Of a stretch of DNA of 64,000 bases, positions 34,327-44,595 are shown piece by piece. The stretch's first letter is position 1, and every line of letters starts with the position of its first letter. Source of the DNA: Saccharomonospora xinjiangensis XJ-54 (GTDB lineage: Bacteria; Actinomycetota; Actinomycetes; Mycobacteriales; Pseudonocardiaceae); contig NZ_JH636049.1 of assembly GCF_000258175.1 (NCBI RefSeq), forward strand, positions 3,077,482 to 3,141,481, read 5' to 3'. A model generated the notes under the pieces. That model saw only the letters and a list, made by a program, of their open reading frames with translations, did not search any database and was not told the origin of the DNA. A program made the position numbers and the translations under genes.

Positions 34327-34364
34327 TCGACTGACGCGACCACTCTGCCTCAGCGCGGAGACGC

Positions 34365-34380
34365 TAGTCAAATTTGACTA
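34365..34380. promoter_or_regulatory. operator copy 2, perfect palindrome
   Basis: TAGTCAAATTTGACTA is a perfect 16-base palindrome just past the padR stop codon and upstream of the ABC operon. It is AT-rich in a GC-rich genome. It is the expected site of the adjacent PadR regulator. Confidence 0.75.
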
Positions 34381-34386
34381 AGAGGG

Positions 34387-34986
34387 TTACCGGTTGCTCG
34401 TGGGGCGGCCGAACGAATTCCCCGCGTCGTCGGCCATGACGTACTCGCCTGCCCCGAGCCGGTCGAGCAGGTCCCGCGTCCACGTGGTGTCCGCCTCCAC
34501 GTGAGCGCGCCAGAACCGGTACAGCGCGCTGACATGGCGAGGGTGACCCCAGTTCTCGCCCTCGCTCAACGCGACGTCGAGATTGGCGAGTTCGCCCTTG
34601 AGCTGGGTGAGGCGGTACTCCAGAAGGCTGGTGGCCCTCGCCCTGGTCAGCGCGGGCAGAAACGCGACAGCGGCGGCGAACGCGTAGTTCGCGCTGGGGT
34701 CCTGCCTCACCTCGGCCAGCATCGTCGCCAGTTGCTGGTCGAAGTAGCGTTCCCCCTCTGCCGTCAACTCGTAGGTCACCTTGTCCGGCCGGTCTCCGTC
34801 GGCGGTGTCCACATGCGCGAGGAGTCCTTCCGCGTTCATCTTCTTCAACGCGTGGTAGATCGAGCCGGGTTGCACATTGGCCCACTTGTCCGCGGACCAC
34901 GACAGCAACTCCCTTCGCACGACGTAGCCGTGCGCCCTGCCGTGCATGCGCACGACACCGAGCACGAGTAACCGAACAGCCGACAC
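34387..34986 (-). CDS. PadR-family transcriptional regulator
   Basis: A 199-residue PadR protein: winged helix at about 1-90 (LVLGVVRMHGRAHGYVVRRELL, PGSIYHALKKMNAEGLL, VTYELTAEGERYF) and a C-terminal helical dimerisation domain (the PadR C-terminal VirR-like family) from about 95. It is upstream of, and in line with, the ABC exporter, with two operator palindromes between them. PadR proteins are repressors that release DNA on binding a drug-like ligand; this one probably senses the export substrate. GTG 34986 is 68 bases from the divergent metG start. Confidence 0.93.
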   Translation of the reverse strand: MSAVRLLVLGVVRMHGRAHGYVVRRELLSWSADKWANVQPGSIYHALKKMNAEGLLAHVDTADGDRPDKVTYELTAEGERYFDQQLATMLAEVRQDPSANYAFAAAVAFLPALTRARATSLLEYRLTQLKGELANLDVALSEGENWGHPRHVSALYRFWRAHVEADTTWTRDLLDRLGAGEYVMADDAGNSFGRPTSNR

Positions 34987-35040
34987 GTCCTGATGCCTCC
35001 ACTCCCAGTGCCTCGCGCACGAAACGGCGGACCCGATCCG

Positions 35041-35046
35041 TAGGCT
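35041..35046 (+). promoter_or_regulatory. leaderless-type -10 box of metG
   Basis: TAGGCT ends 8 bases before ATG 35055; only a weak AGGT lies between. Confidence 0.45.
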
Positions 35047-35054
35047 AATCAGGT

Positions 35055-36854
35055 ATGAGCACCCCAGTGTTGACCGCGGTGGCCTGGCCCTATGCCAACG
35101 GTCCCCGCCACATCGGCCACGTATCCGGCTTCGGCGTCCCCTCGGACGTTTTCTCCCGCTACCAGCGAATGGCCGGAAACAAGGTGCTCATGGTGTCGGG
35201 TACCGACGAGCACGGCACGCCGATCCAGGTGCAGGCCGACAACGAGGGCCTGACGCCGCAGCAGGCCGCCGACAAGTACACCCGGCAGATCACCGAGGAT
35301 CTGCGGGGCCTCGGGCTGTGCTACGACCTCTTCACCCGTACCAGCACGGGAAACCACGCCGAGGTCGTCCAGCAGATCTTCCTCGCGTTGCACCGCAACG
35401 GCTATGTGATCCCGAAGACCACGAAGGGCGCCATCAGCCCGTCCACCGGTCGCACACTGCCCGACCGCTACATCGAAGGCACCTGCCCCATCTGCGGTTA
35501 CGACGGCGCCCGCGGCGACCAGTGCGACAACTGCGGCAACCAGCTCGACGCCGTCGAGCTGCGCAACCCCCGCTCGCGCATCAACGGCGAGACCCCGAAG
35601 TTCGTCGAGACCGAACACCTGTTCCTCGACCTCCCCGCGTTCACCGAGACGCTGGGCACGTGGCTGTCCACCAAGACCGACTGGCGGCCCAACGTCGTCA
35701 ACTTCACCCGTAACCTCGTCGAGGACATGCGGCCCCGGCCCATCACCCGCGATCTCGACTGGGGTGTGAAGATCCCGCTCGACGGCTGGCGTGACCAGCC
35801 GATGAAGCGCTTCTACGTCTGGTTCGACGCGGTGATCGGGTATTTCTCGGCGAGCGTCGAGTGGGCGCGCCGCTCCGGTGATCCCGATGCGTGGCGCCAG
35901 TGGTGGAACAACCCGGACGCGCGCGGCTACTACTTCATGGGCAAGGACAACATCACGTTCCACGCCCAGATCTGGCCCGCGCTGCTGCTCGGTCACAACG
36001 GTGCGGGGGACAAAGGGGGCGAGCCAGGCCCCTACGGCACGCTGCGGCTGCCGGACGAGATCGTGTCGAGTGAGTTCCTGACGATGAGCGGCTCGAAGTT
36101 CTCCACCTCGCGCGGCACGGTGATCTACGTGCACGACTTCCTGCGCGAGTTCGGGCCCGACACGCTCCGGTACTTCATCAGCGTGGCCGGGCCCGAGACG
36201 CAGGACACCGATTTCACCTGGGACGAGTTCACCCGCCGCGTCAACTTCGAACTCGCCAACGAGTGGGGCAATCTCGTCAACCGCTCGATCTCGATGGCCC
36301 ACAAGAACAACGGCGGTGTGCCGAGGCCCAACACGCCGACCCGGGAGGACGAGGAGCTGAAGGCACAGGCGAGGGCGGCCTTCGACACCGTCGGCGGTCA
36401 CCTGTCCCGTTCTCGCTTCCGGCTGGCTATCCAGGAGGCGATGCGTGTGGTGTCCGCGGCCAACAAGTACCTGTCCGACCAGCAGCCGTGGAAGCTCAAG
36501 GACGACCCCGAGCGCAGGGACACGGTGCTGCACACCGCGTTGCAGGTGGTGTCGGACGCCAACACGCTCCTCACCCCGTTCCTGCCGCACTCGGCGCAGA
36601 AGGTGCACGAGGCACTGGGCGGTACCGGGGTGTGGGCGGCCCAGCCCGAGCTGCGGGAGGTCACCGATCTCGACGTGCCCGGCAAGATCAACCCGATCCT
36701 GACCGGTGACTACACCGTCGAGCAGGCCGCATGGGAGTCGAAGCCGATCGAGGTGGGCAGGCCGCTGGCCAAGCCGACCCCGCTCTTCGCCAAGATCGAC
36801 CCGAAGCTGGCCGAGACCGGCCCGGAATGGGCGCCGATCCAGGTGTCCGAATGA
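35055..36854 (+). CDS. metG: methionyl-tRNA synthetase
   Basis: A 599-residue class I synthetase. The ATP site motif is RHIGH at 18-22. Four cysteines near 144, 147, 157 and 160 (CPIC...CDNC) make one zinc knuckle. The KMSKS loop is the KFSTSRG variant of actinobacterial and archaeal-like MetRS. The anticodon-binding helix bundle follows ([18 protein letters not shown]). No C-terminal tRNA-binding EMAP domain is present. The tatD gene overlaps by four bases (ATGA), as an operon. In M. tuberculosis metS lies on the opposite strand to tatD, so a local inversion separates the two genomes. Confidence 0.97.
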   Translation: MSTPVLTAVAWPYANGPRHIGHVSGFGVPSDVFSRYQRMAGNKVLMVSGTDEHGTPIQVQADNEGLTPQQAADKYTRQITEDLRGLGLCYDLFTRTSTGNHAEVVQQIFLALHRNGYVIPKTTKGAISPSTGRTLPDRYIEGTCPICGYDGARGDQCDNCGNQLDAVELRNPRSRINGETPKFVETEHLFLDLPAFTETLGTWLSTKTDWRPNVVNFTRNLVEDMRPRPITRDLDWGVKIPLDGWRDQPMKRFYVWFDAVIGYFSASVEWARRSGDPDAWRQWWNNPDARGYYFMGKDNITFHAQIWPALLLGHNGAGDKGGEPGPYGTLRLPDEIVSSEFLTMSGSKFSTSRGTVIYVHDFLREFGPDTLRYFISVAGPETQDTDFTWDEFTRRVNFELANEWGNLVNRSISMAHKNNGGVPRPNTPTREDEELKAQARAAFDTVGGHLSRSRFRLAIQEAMRVVSAANKYLSDQQPWKLKDDPERRDTVLHTALQVVSDANTLLTPFLPHSAQKVHEALGGTGVWAAQPELREVTDLDVPGKINPILTGDYTVEQAAWESKPIEVGRPLAKPTPLFAKIDPKLAETGPEWAPIQVSE

Positions 36855-37690
36855 GCCGTCGGGAGCTGCCGCCGGTACCGGAGCGGCTTCCGGCACCGAC
36901 GGTGGATTCGCATACCCACCTCGACGCCTGCGGCGCGACGACGCCGGAGCTGGTGAGGGCCGCGCTCGACAGGGCTTCGGCTGCCGGGGTCGCCGCCGTC
37001 GTCACCGTCGCCGACGACCTCGCGTCGGCTCGGTGGGTCGTGGAGGCGTGCGCGTGGGACGAGCGGCTGTACGGTGCTGTCGCCCTGCATCCCACGCGCA
37101 CGAAGGACTTCTCCGACGAGGACAGGGCCGAACTGGAACGCCTCGTGGCCGCAGAGCGGGTCGTCGCGGTCGGTGAGACGGGTCTGGACTACTACTGGGA
37201 CTATTCGCCGCCCTCGGCGCAGCAGGAGGCGTTCCGCTGGCACATCGACCTCGCCAAGCGGGCGGGCAAACCGCTCATGATCCATGACCGGGAGGCCCAC
37301 GACGACGTGCTGGCGATCCTGGAGTCCGAAGGCGCCCCCGAGACGGTGGTCTTCCACTGTTTCTCAGGCGACGCCGATGTGGCACGCCGGTGTGTCGATG
37401 CGGGCTACGTGCTGTCGTTCGCCGGCACGGTGACGTTCCGCAACGCACACGCCCTCCGTGAGGCGGCCACGCTGGTGCCCGACGAGCAGTTGCTCGTCGA
37501 GACCGACGCGCCGTTCCTCACCCCGCATCCGTTCCGGGGAAGGCCCAACGAGCCCTACTGCGCGGCCTACACGGTCGCCGGGCTCGCCGAGCTGCGGAAT
37601 CAGCCGGTGAAGGCCCTGGCAGAGGCAGCACGGCGTAATGCCGAGCGGGTGTTCGGGCTGCGTTCGGGTGACGCCGAGGAGACTGGGTGA
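36851..37690 (+). CDS. tatD: TatD-family metal-dependent hydrolase/DNase
   Basis: A 279-residue TIM-barrel hydrolase. Metal ligands are visible: DSHTHLDAC (His pair), [11 protein letters not shown] (Glu), [10 protein letters not shown] (His), VFHCFSG (His) and [10 protein letters not shown] (Asp). The family cleaves DNA 3' ends or acts on D-aminoacyl or phosphate substrates; the true substrate is unsure. ATG overlaps the metG stop. An 18-base palindrome follows the TGA at once, then the rpfB leader. The gene order tatD-rpfB-rsmA-ispE is the same as in M. tuberculosis. Confidence 0.94.
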   Translation: MSRRELPPVPERLPAPTVDSHTHLDACGATTPELVRAALDRASAAGVAAVVTVADDLASARWVVEACAWDERLYGAVALHPTRTKDFSDEDRAELERLVAAERVVAVGETGLDYYWDYSPPSAQQEAFRWHIDLAKRAGKPLMIHDREAHDDVLAILESEGAPETVVFHCFSGDADVARRCVDAGYVLSFAGTVTFRNAHALREAATLVPDEQLLVETDAPFLTPHPFRGRPNEPYCAAYTVAGLAELRNQPVKALAEAARRNAERVFGLRSGDAEETG

Positions 37691-37708
37691 TCACGCAGCG
37701 CTGCGTGA
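37691..37708 (+). terminator. perfect palindrome at the tatD stop
   Basis: TCACGCAGCGCTGCGTGA is an exact 18-base palindrome directly after the stop codon, which can fold as a 7-bp stem with a GCGC loop. It probably ends the metG-tatD message. Confidence 0.6.
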
Positions 37709-37736
37709 GGAAGATCACGAGTTGCCCTGGGGGTAT

Positions 37737-37765
37737 TTGCGCAACCCCCTGGCACTCGTTATGGT
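37737..37765 (+). promoter_or_regulatory. rpfB promoter
   Basis: TTGCGC at 37737-37742 and TATGGT at 37760-37765 are separated by 17 bases, a good vegetative promoter. The predicted start near 37772 gives a leader of about 160 bases. Confidence 0.6.
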
Positions 37766-37771
37766 CCCGTG

Positions 37772-39351
<1,580 letters not shown>

Positions 39352-39383
39352 AGCCCGCGGTTTTCGCTGCGGCGCGGGGTCTT

Positions 39384-39389
39384 TAGGCT
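39384..39389 (+). promoter_or_regulatory. leaderless-type -10 box of rsmA
   Basis: TAGGCT ends 6 bases before GTG 39396, so rsmA can be transcribed apart from rpfB. Confidence 0.5.
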
Positions 39390-39395
39390 GATCCG

Positions 39396-40253
39396 GTGAC
39401 CGATTCACCTGGGCTGCTTGGAGCCGCCGAGATCCGCAGGCTGGCTTCGGCTCTGGGTGTGCGGCCGACGAAGAAGCTCGGCCAGAACTTCGTCCACGAC
39501 GCCAACACCGTGCGCCGCATCGTCGATCTCGCCGGTGTGGGACAGGGTGACGCGGTACTGGAGGTCGGGCCGGGACTCGGTTCCCTCACTCTCGGTCTGC
39601 TGCATGCCGGGGCGCGTGTCCTCGCGGTGGAGATCGACCCCGTGCTCGCAGCCAGGTTGCCTGCCACCGTGGCCGAGCATGCGCCGGAGGATGCCGCCCG
39701 GTTCAACGTGCTCGAACGCGACGCACTGCGACTGCGGGCGGAGGAGTTGCCGACTCCGCCGACGGCGCTGGTGGCGAACCTGCCGTACAACGTGGCCGTG
39801 CCCGTCGTGTTGCACCTGCTCGCGGAACTGCCGTCGCTACGTCGCGCGCTGGTGATGGTCCAGACCGAGGTCGCCGACCGCATGGCCGCGGCACCCGGCG
39901 GTCGCGTCTACGGCGTGCCGAGCGTGAAACTCGCCTGGTACGGCAGGGCGCGCAAGGTCGCGCCCGTGTCCCGCTCGGTGTTCTGGCCCGTGCCGAACGT
40001 GGATTCCTCACTTGTCGCGTTCGAGCGGTCGGACCCGCCGGAAGGCGTCGATCGTGAGACTGTGTTCGCGTTGGTCGATGCCGCCTTCGCGCAGCGCCGC
40101 AAGACTCTGCGAGCCGCACTCACCTCGTGGGCGGGTTCCGCCGACCGTGCCGAGATCCTCCTCCGCCGCGCGGGCATCGATCCTTCGACGCGCGGTGAGC
40201 GGCTCACGGTCGGGGAGTTCGCCGAGCTGGCTCGCGTTGCGACAGCAGTGTGA
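39396..40253 (+). CDS. rsmA: 16S rRNA (adenine-1518-N6/1519-N6)-dimethyltransferase
   Basis: A 285-residue KsgA/RsmA methylase that dimethylates two adenines near the 3' end of 16S rRNA. It has [17 protein letters not shown], the SAM loop [19 protein letters not shown], and the catalytic [11 protein letters not shown] (NLPY). The C-terminal domain contains [11 protein letters not shown] and [12 protein letters not shown]. It sits between rpfB and ispE, as in M. tuberculosis. The next 337 bases are non-coding apart from a leader peptide, and hold a SAM riboswitch; RsmA also uses SAM, but the switch lies after it. Confidence 0.96.
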   Translation: MTDSPGLLGAAEIRRLASALGVRPTKKLGQNFVHDANTVRRIVDLAGVGQGDAVLEVGPGLGSLTLGLLHAGARVLAVEIDPVLAARLPATVAEHAPEDAARFNVLERDALRLRAEELPTPPTALVANLPYNVAVPVVLHLLAELPSLRRALVMVQTEVADRMAAAPGGRVYGVPSVKLAWYGRARKVAPVSRSVFWPVPNVDSSLVAFERSDPPEGVDRETVFALVDAAFAQRRKTLRAALTSWAGSADRAEILLRRAGIDPSTRGERLTVGEFAELARVATAV

Positions 40254-40308
40254 TCTGGGCCTGCCATGCTTGCCAATCCGGTGGCCGGTCCGATGTACTG
40301 TGGGGGCA

Positions 40309-40395
40309 TCCATCCTGAGCGACCGAGAGACCTGGCTCCGCGACGTCGCAGCAACCGCCCCTGATGGGGAAGGTGCTAACGCCAGGACCGATGGA
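40309..40395 (+). ncRNA. SAM riboswitch (S-box, SAM-I type)
   Basis: Conserved S-box elements are in order: GAGAGACCTGGCTC, then GCAGCAACC, then AAGGTGCTAAC and GCCAGGACC. The closing stem P1 pairs TCCATC (40309-40314) with GATGGA (40390-40395). A hairpin CCCC-TGAT-GGGG forms P3. The strand GATGGA shares bases with the GGAGG of the leader peptide, so SAM binding should hide that ribosome-binding site. It is placed upstream of the metN-like gene, consistent with methionine supply control. Confidence 0.85.
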
Positions 40396-40401
40396 GGAAC
40401 T

Positions 40402-40494
40402 GTGTATCGCACCCCGCTGTTGACCCAGCGCAGAGTCGTGGATCAGGGTCGCCGCACGGTGTGTGCGTGTTGTAGCCACACCGTTTCTCGCTGA
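40402..40494 (+). CDS. 30-residue leader peptide with Cys-Ala-Cys-Cys
   Basis: A short frame from GTG 40402 with GGAGG at 40393-40397, four bases upstream. It ends ...TVCACCSHTVSR, giving three Cys in four residues near the stop. Cys-rich leader peptides are known in actinobacteria as ribosome-stalling sensors of cysteine supply in sulfur genes. Here the SAM riboswitch P1 overlaps its ribosome-binding site, so methionine (SAM) and cysteine status could both feed in. A palindrome and a terminator follow before the metN-like gene. Translation is not proven. Confidence 0.6.
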   Translation: MYRTPLLTQRRVVDQGRRTVCACCSHTVSR

Positions 40495-40509
40495 GCGAAT
40501 CCTCCTCTC

Positions 40510-40525
40510 GAACCGACGTCGGTTC
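40510..40525 (+). promoter_or_regulatory. perfect palindrome in the metN leader
   Basis: GAACCGACGTCGGTTC is a 16-base perfect palindrome between the leader peptide and the terminator. It may be an alternative stem-loop of the attenuator or a protein-binding site. Confidence 0.45.
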
Positions 40526-40543
40526 CCCTCGTCTGCCTTTTCT

Positions 40544-40571
40544 CAGGCGTCCGTGCGCGGGCGCCTGCTTT
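40544..40571 (+). terminator. attenuator hairpin before the metN-like gene
   Basis: CAGGCGTCCG pairs with CGGGCGCCTG (ten pairs including one G-U) around the loop TGCG, followed by CTTTG. Its place 20 bases before the metN-like start suits a conditional terminator. Confidence 0.65.
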
Positions 40572-40590
40572 GAGTTGCCCTGGAGCTGTG

Positions 40591-41595
40591 GTGATCACTG
40601 TCGAGAACGTCAGCAAGTCGTTCCCCTCCGCCGAGTCCGCCGTGACGGCGCTGCGCGATGTGAACCTCGCCGTGAACGCGGGTTCGCTCTTCGGCATCGT
40701 CGGACCGGCTCAGGCAGGCAAGACGACGTTGGCGCGCTGCGTCGCGCTGCGTGAGCGTCCTGACCGGGGCACGGTTCGCTACGACGGCATGGACACCAGC
40801 AGACTCGCAGGCCGCAGGTTGTGGGGCGCTCAGCGGCAGGTCGCGATCGTGGACCCGGTGTTGCGGCCTGAGCGCACCGTGGCAGGCAACATCGCGGCGC
40901 CGCTCGAACGGATGGGCGTCGAACTCGACCGGCGGCGGAGCAGGGTCGGTGTGCTGCTCGATGTCATCGGGCTCTCGCGTTCGGGCGCGCGGTTGCCGTC
41001 GGAACTCACACCGGGGCAGCAGCGCAGGGTGGCCGTGGCGAGGGCGCTGGCAGCTGCGCCGTCGGTGCTGCTCGCCGACGAGCCCACCGACGGCGTCGGT
41101 GCTGAGGAGTCAGCCTCGGTGCTGTCCGTGCTGGACCGCGCGAGGGCCGAGCTGGGCGCCACGGTGATCGTCACGTCCAGGGATGCCGATATCGCGAAGC
41201 GGATCTGCGACGAGGTGGCTTTGCTGGATCGGGGCAGTGTCGTCGAGTCCGGCACGCTGCTGAGCCTGCTCGGCAAGCCCGGGAGCCAGCTCGCGGAAGT
41301 ACTCCTGCCATCGGTGGACACGCCGAGGGCACACCTGTCGTCCTACGACCGCGCCGTGGACGTTGTCCTCGTCGGTTTCGCGGCCGTCGGCGCGCTGCTG
41401 CCCGAGGCGTCGGCACGCTTCGACGTCGGCTTCACCACCATCGGCGGCGGGCTGACGCGGCTCGGTGACACGCCGGTGGCTCGGTTCCGGCTCGGTGTGG
41501 AAGGGCAGCGAGCCGACGCCGCGCTGGCGTGGATCGCCGAGCGTGGCGCGCATGTCAGCACACCGATGTACGGGCTGCGTGACGTCGCCGCCTGA
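40591..41595 (+). CDS. metN: MetN-like ABC transporter ATP-binding protein with C-terminal NIL domain
   Basis: A 334-residue ATPase like the methionine importer subunit MetN. Walker A is GPAQAGKTT, signature LTPGQQRRVAVA (a change from LSGGQ), Walker B VLLADEPTDGV. The last about 80 residues (VDVVLVGFAAVGALLPEASARFD) form the NIL ligand-sensing domain typical of MetN. No metI or metQ is next to it, so its permease would be elsewhere. It interrupts the rsmA-ispE order and is controlled by a SAM riboswitch, which supports methionine transport. GTG 40591 has GGAG five bases upstream. Confidence 0.85.
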   Translation: MITVENVSKSFPSAESAVTALRDVNLAVNAGSLFGIVGPAQAGKTTLARCVALRERPDRGTVRYDGMDTSRLAGRRLWGAQRQVAIVDPVLRPERTVAGNIAAPLERMGVELDRRRSRVGVLLDVIGLSRSGARLPSELTPGQQRRVAVARALAAAPSVLLADEPTDGVGAEESASVLSVLDRARAELGATVIVTSRDADIAKRICDEVALLDRGSVVESGTLLSLLGKPGSQLAEVLLPSVDTPRAHLSSYDRAVDVVLVGFAAVGALLPEASARFDVGFTTIGGGLTRLGDTPVARFRLGVEGQRADAALAWIAERGAHVSTPMYGLRDVAA

Positions 41596-41618
41596 ATCGG
41601 TGGTTCCTGGCGGGCAAG

Positions 41619-41624
41619 TAGGCT
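41619..41624 (+). promoter_or_regulatory. leaderless-type -10 box of ispE
   Basis: TAGGCT ends 7 bases before GTG 41632, separating ispE expression from the SAM-controlled gene upstream. Confidence 0.5.
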
Positions 41625-41631
41625 GGTGGCC

Positions 41632-42558
41632 GTGCTTGCCGTCGTACCGCCACCCGTGACCGTGCGGGTGCCGTCGAAGATCAACCTGCACCTGTCCGTC
41701 GGTGATCTGCGGGACGACGGCTACCACGACCTCACGACGGTGTTCCAGGCCCTTTCGCTGACCGACGAGGTCACCGTGTTCGTCACCACCGAGCCCGGGA
41801 TCGAGGTCTCCGGCGAGGGCGCGGGACTGGTGCCGACGGACGACGGCAACCTGGCGATGCGCGCGGTTCGCGCGCTCGCCGACCACGTCGGCAAACCACA
41901 CGAGGCCGACAGGGTGCGGGTGGTGATCCGCAAGGGCATCCCGGTGGCAGGGGGCATGGCGGGTGGCAGCGCCGACGCCGCGGCCACGCTGTTGGCGTGC
42001 ACCACGCTGTGGAACCTCGAGCTGCACCGCGATGAGCTTGCCGAGATCGCGGCCACGCTCGGCAGCGATGTGCCGTTCGCCCTGTACGGCGGGACGGCGC
42101 TGGGCACTGGCCGGGGTGAGCAGCTCGTGCCGGTGCTGTCGCGGCACACATTCCACTGGGTGCTCGCGTTCGACCAGCGCGGCCTGTCCACGCCGAAGGT
42201 GTACGGCGAACTCGACCGGCTCAGGGACGCGGGCGACCCGCCGAGGGTGGGCTCGCCGGAGGCGCTGTTGGAAGCACTGGCCTCAGGAGATCCGAGGCAG
42301 CTCGGTCTGCTGCTCGGAAACGATCTCCAGGCCGCCGCGGTGTCACTGAGGCCGGGGTTACGTCGCACGCTGCGTGCCGGGGTGACGGCGGGTGCGCTCG
42401 CCGGTGTGGTGTCGGGTTCGGGCCCGACGTGTGCGTTCCTGTGCTCCGACGGCGAATCGGCGTTGAAGGTCGCCGCCGAACTCGCGGGGGCGGGGGTGTG
42501 CCGCACCGTGCGGGTCGCGCACGGGCCGGTGCAGGGCGCCCGCGTGTGCGACGAGTGA
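41632..42558 (+). CDS. ispE: 4-diphosphocytidyl-2-C-methyl-D-erythritol kinase
   Basis: A 308-residue GHMP kinase of the MEP isoprenoid pathway. Motifs: [28 protein letters not shown] at the start (the PSKINL motif), the ATP loop [20 protein letters not shown], and the C-terminal [12 protein letters not shown]. It phosphorylates CDP-methylerythritol. An in-frame GTG at 41626 is possible; I prefer 41632 for the leaderless -10 spacing. Isoprenoid precursors feed the polyprenyl-phosphate carriers used by the PMT and peptidoglycan enzymes encoded nearby. Confidence 0.95.
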   Translation: MLAVVPPPVTVRVPSKINLHLSVGDLRDDGYHDLTTVFQALSLTDEVTVFVTTEPGIEVSGEGAGLVPTDDGNLAMRAVRALADHVGKPHEADRVRVVIRKGIPVAGGMAGGSADAAATLLACTTLWNLELHRDELAEIAATLGSDVPFALYGGTALGTGRGEQLVPVLSRHTFHWVLAFDQRGLSTPKVYGELDRLRDAGDPPRVGSPEALLEALASGDPRQLGLLLGNDLQAAAVSLRPGLRRTLRAGVTAGALAGVVSGSGPTCAFLCSDGESALKVAAELAGAGVCRTVRVAHGPVQGARVCDE

Positions 42559-42587
42559 CCAGGACGACGAAAGGACGTAACAGGCAA

Positions 42588-42698
42588 ATGGACACCGATC
42601 ACGACGCGGTGAGCACCGGAGACCGGCTGCCGTGCGCCGTGCTCGGCGCGGCCTGTGGTGTGCTGCCTGCCGCGACGACACAGGGAGAGGGACGCTGA
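42588..42698 (+). CDS. possible 36-residue upstream peptide overlapping the ABC-F gene
   Basis: A short frame starting ATG 42588 and ending in a TGATG junction with the ABC-F start, in a segment otherwise unexplained between ispE and the ABC-F gene. The peptide contains two Cys in the segment LPCAVLGAACGVLP. Its ribosome-binding site is poor. ABC-F antibiotic-resistance genes are often controlled by such upstream frames, but this ABC-F looks housekeeping. It could be translationally coupled or simply untranslated leader. Confidence 0.3.
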   Translation: MDTDHDAVSTGDRLPCAVLGAACGVLPAATTQGEGR

Positions 42699-44539
42699 TG
42701 GCCGCGCATCTGCTCGGAGCGGAGGGCCTGCGTCTGGAGTATCCGACCCGGGTCGTGTTCGACTCGCTGACACTCGGGATCGAGGAGGGCGACCGGATCG
42801 GGATCGTCGGCCGCAACGGCGACGGCAAGTCGAGCCTGCTGGGCATGCTCTCTGGCAGGATCGAACCACAGGCGGGGCGGGTGACGCGGCGAGGCGGCGT
42901 CCGGTTCGGAGTGCTCGGCCAGGGCGACGACCTCGACCCCGGCGCCACGGCGGGGCATGTGATCGTCGGTGACCGCCCCGAGCACGAATGGGCAGGCGAC
43001 CCCGCGATCCGCGACGTGATCAACGGTCTCGTCTCGGACATCCCGTGGCAGGCGAAGGTCGCGGAACTCAGCGGTGGGCAGCGTCGAAGGGTCGCGCTCG
43101 CGGCGTTGCTCGTCGGCGACTGGGATTTGCTCGCCCTGGACGAGCCGACGAACCATCTCGATGTCGAGGGCATCGCCTGGCTCGCCGACCATCTGAAACG
43201 CCGCTGGTCGAGGAACGCGGGCGGCCTGCTCGTGATCACCCACGACCGGTGGTTCCTCGACGAGGTGTGCACGGAGACCTGGGAGGTCCACGACGGCATC
43301 GTCGAGCCGTTCGAGGGCGGATACGCCGCCTACGTGCTCCAGCGGGTGGAGCGGGACCGGATCGCGGCGGCGGCCGAGAGCAAGCGACAGAACCTTCTCC
43401 GCAAGGAACTCGCGTGGCTGCGCCGTGGCGCACCGGCTCGCACGTCGAAGCCGAAGTTCCGCATCGACGCGGCCAACCAGCTCATCGCCGACGTTCCTCC
43501 CGTGCGAAACCCCGTCGAGTTGCAGCGGCTCGCCGTGTCCAGGCTCGGCAAGGACGTCGTCGATCTCGAAGACGTGAGTGTGCGCTACGGCGACCACGAG
43601 GTGCTGAGGGACATCACCTGGCGCATCGGTCCCGGCGAGCGCACCGGGATTCTCGGAGCGAACGGCGCGGGCAAGTCCACGCTGCTCGGGCTGGTCTGCG
43701 GCACCGTCGAGCCTTCGGCAGGCCGTGTCAAGCGGGGCAAGACGGTGCGGATTGGGCTGCTCGACCAGCAGTTCTCCCAGCTCGCCGACATCGGTGGCGA
43801 CCGGGTGAGGGAGGTGCTCGCGCGGACGAGGACGACGTTCACCATCGACGGTAAGGACCACACCCCCGCGCAGCTGCTCGAACGTCTCGGGTTCGCGAGG
43901 GAGCACCTTTCTGCGAGGGTCGGAGACCTCTCCGGCGGCCAGAAGCGGCGGCTGCAACTGTTGTTGCTGCTGCTCGACGAACCGAACCTGATCGTGCTGG
44001 ACGAGCCGACCAACGACGTGGACGCGGACATGCTCGCCGCGATGGAGGATCTTCTCGACTCGTGGCCGGGCACGCTGATCGTCGTCTCGCACGACCGGTA
44101 CCTGCTGGAGCGGGTCACCGATCAGCAGTACGCCGTGTTCGACGGTCGGCTCCGGCATGTTCCCGGCGGAGTGGACGAGTATCTCCGGCTGCGTCGGGAG
44201 CAGTCTGCCTCTCAGACTGGGACCGGGGTGTTCGCCGGACCTGAAACGTCCACTGTGTCCAGCTCTGCCGGGAAGCCGGAGACGGACTCCGCGGAGGGGG
44301 CACAGGCTCCTGCCGTCTCCGGTGCGCGGCGCAGGGCGGCGCAGAAGGAGCTCGGCGCGATCGAACGACGCCTCGACAAACTCGCGCGGGAGATCAAGGC
44401 GATGCATCAGCGCCTCGCCGAGCACGACCAGAGTGACTACGAGGGATTGCAGCGGCACGCGGGTGAGCTGCGGGAACTTGAGGCCGAGGTCGCCGAGTTC
44501 GAACAGCGGTGGCTCGAACTCTCGGAACTCGTCGGCTGA
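42698..44539 (+). CDS. ABC-F ATPase (Uup-like, ribosome-associated)
   Basis: A 613-residue protein with two ABC domains and no membrane helices. Domain 1: GRNGDGKSS, LSGGQRRRVALA, LLALDEPTNHLD. Domain 2: GANGAGKST, LSGGQKRRLQLL, LIVLDEPTNDVD. The Arg-rich linker (ELAWLRRGAPARTSKPKFRID) lies between them, and a C-terminal coiled coil (ELGAIERRLDKLAREIKAMHQRL) resembles the Uup tail. ABC-F proteins act on ribosomes or related nucleic acids. ATG 42698 has a purine-rich GGGAGAGGGA upstream. Confidence 0.93.
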   Translation: MAAHLLGAEGLRLEYPTRVVFDSLTLGIEEGDRIGIVGRNGDGKSSLLGMLSGRIEPQAGRVTRRGGVRFGVLGQGDDLDPGATAGHVIVGDRPEHEWAGDPAIRDVINGLVSDIPWQAKVAELSGGQRRRVALAALLVGDWDLLALDEPTNHLDVEGIAWLADHLKRRWSRNAGGLLVITHDRWFLDEVCTETWEVHDGIVEPFEGGYAAYVLQRVERDRIAAAAESKRQNLLRKELAWLRRGAPARTSKPKFRIDAANQLIADVPPVRNPVELQRLAVSRLGKDVVDLEDVSVRYGDHEVLRDITWRIGPGERTGILGANGAGKSTLLGLVCGTVEPSAGRVKRGKTVRIGLLDQQFSQLADIGGDRVREVLARTRTTFTIDGKDHTPAQLLERLGFAREHLSARVGDLSGGQKRRLQLLLLLLDEPNLIVLDEPTNDVDADMLAAMEDLLDSWPGTLIVVSHDRYLLERVTDQQYAVFDGRLRHVPGGVDEYLRLRREQSASQTGTGVFAGPETSTVSSSAGKPETDSAEGAQAPAVSGARRRAAQKELGAIERRLDKLAREIKAMHQRLAEHDQSDYEGLQRHAGELRELEAEVAEFEQRWLELSELVG

Positions 44540-44582
44540 CCGCCCTGCGGCGGCCATCCGAGGCGCCGGAAACGGGCGCGGT

Positions 44583-44588
44583 TAGAGT
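44583..44588 (+). promoter_or_regulatory. leaderless-type -10 box of the acyl-AMP ligase gene
   Basis: TAGAGT ends 7 bases before ATG 44596. Confidence 0.45.
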
Positions 44589-44595
44589 TCTTCAC

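Noticed and set aside
40391..40423. Ten-codon frame starting ATG 40391 in the metN leader
   Set aside because: It has no ribosome-binding site and starts inside riboswitch P1; the GTG 40402 frame has GGAGG and a longer peptide.
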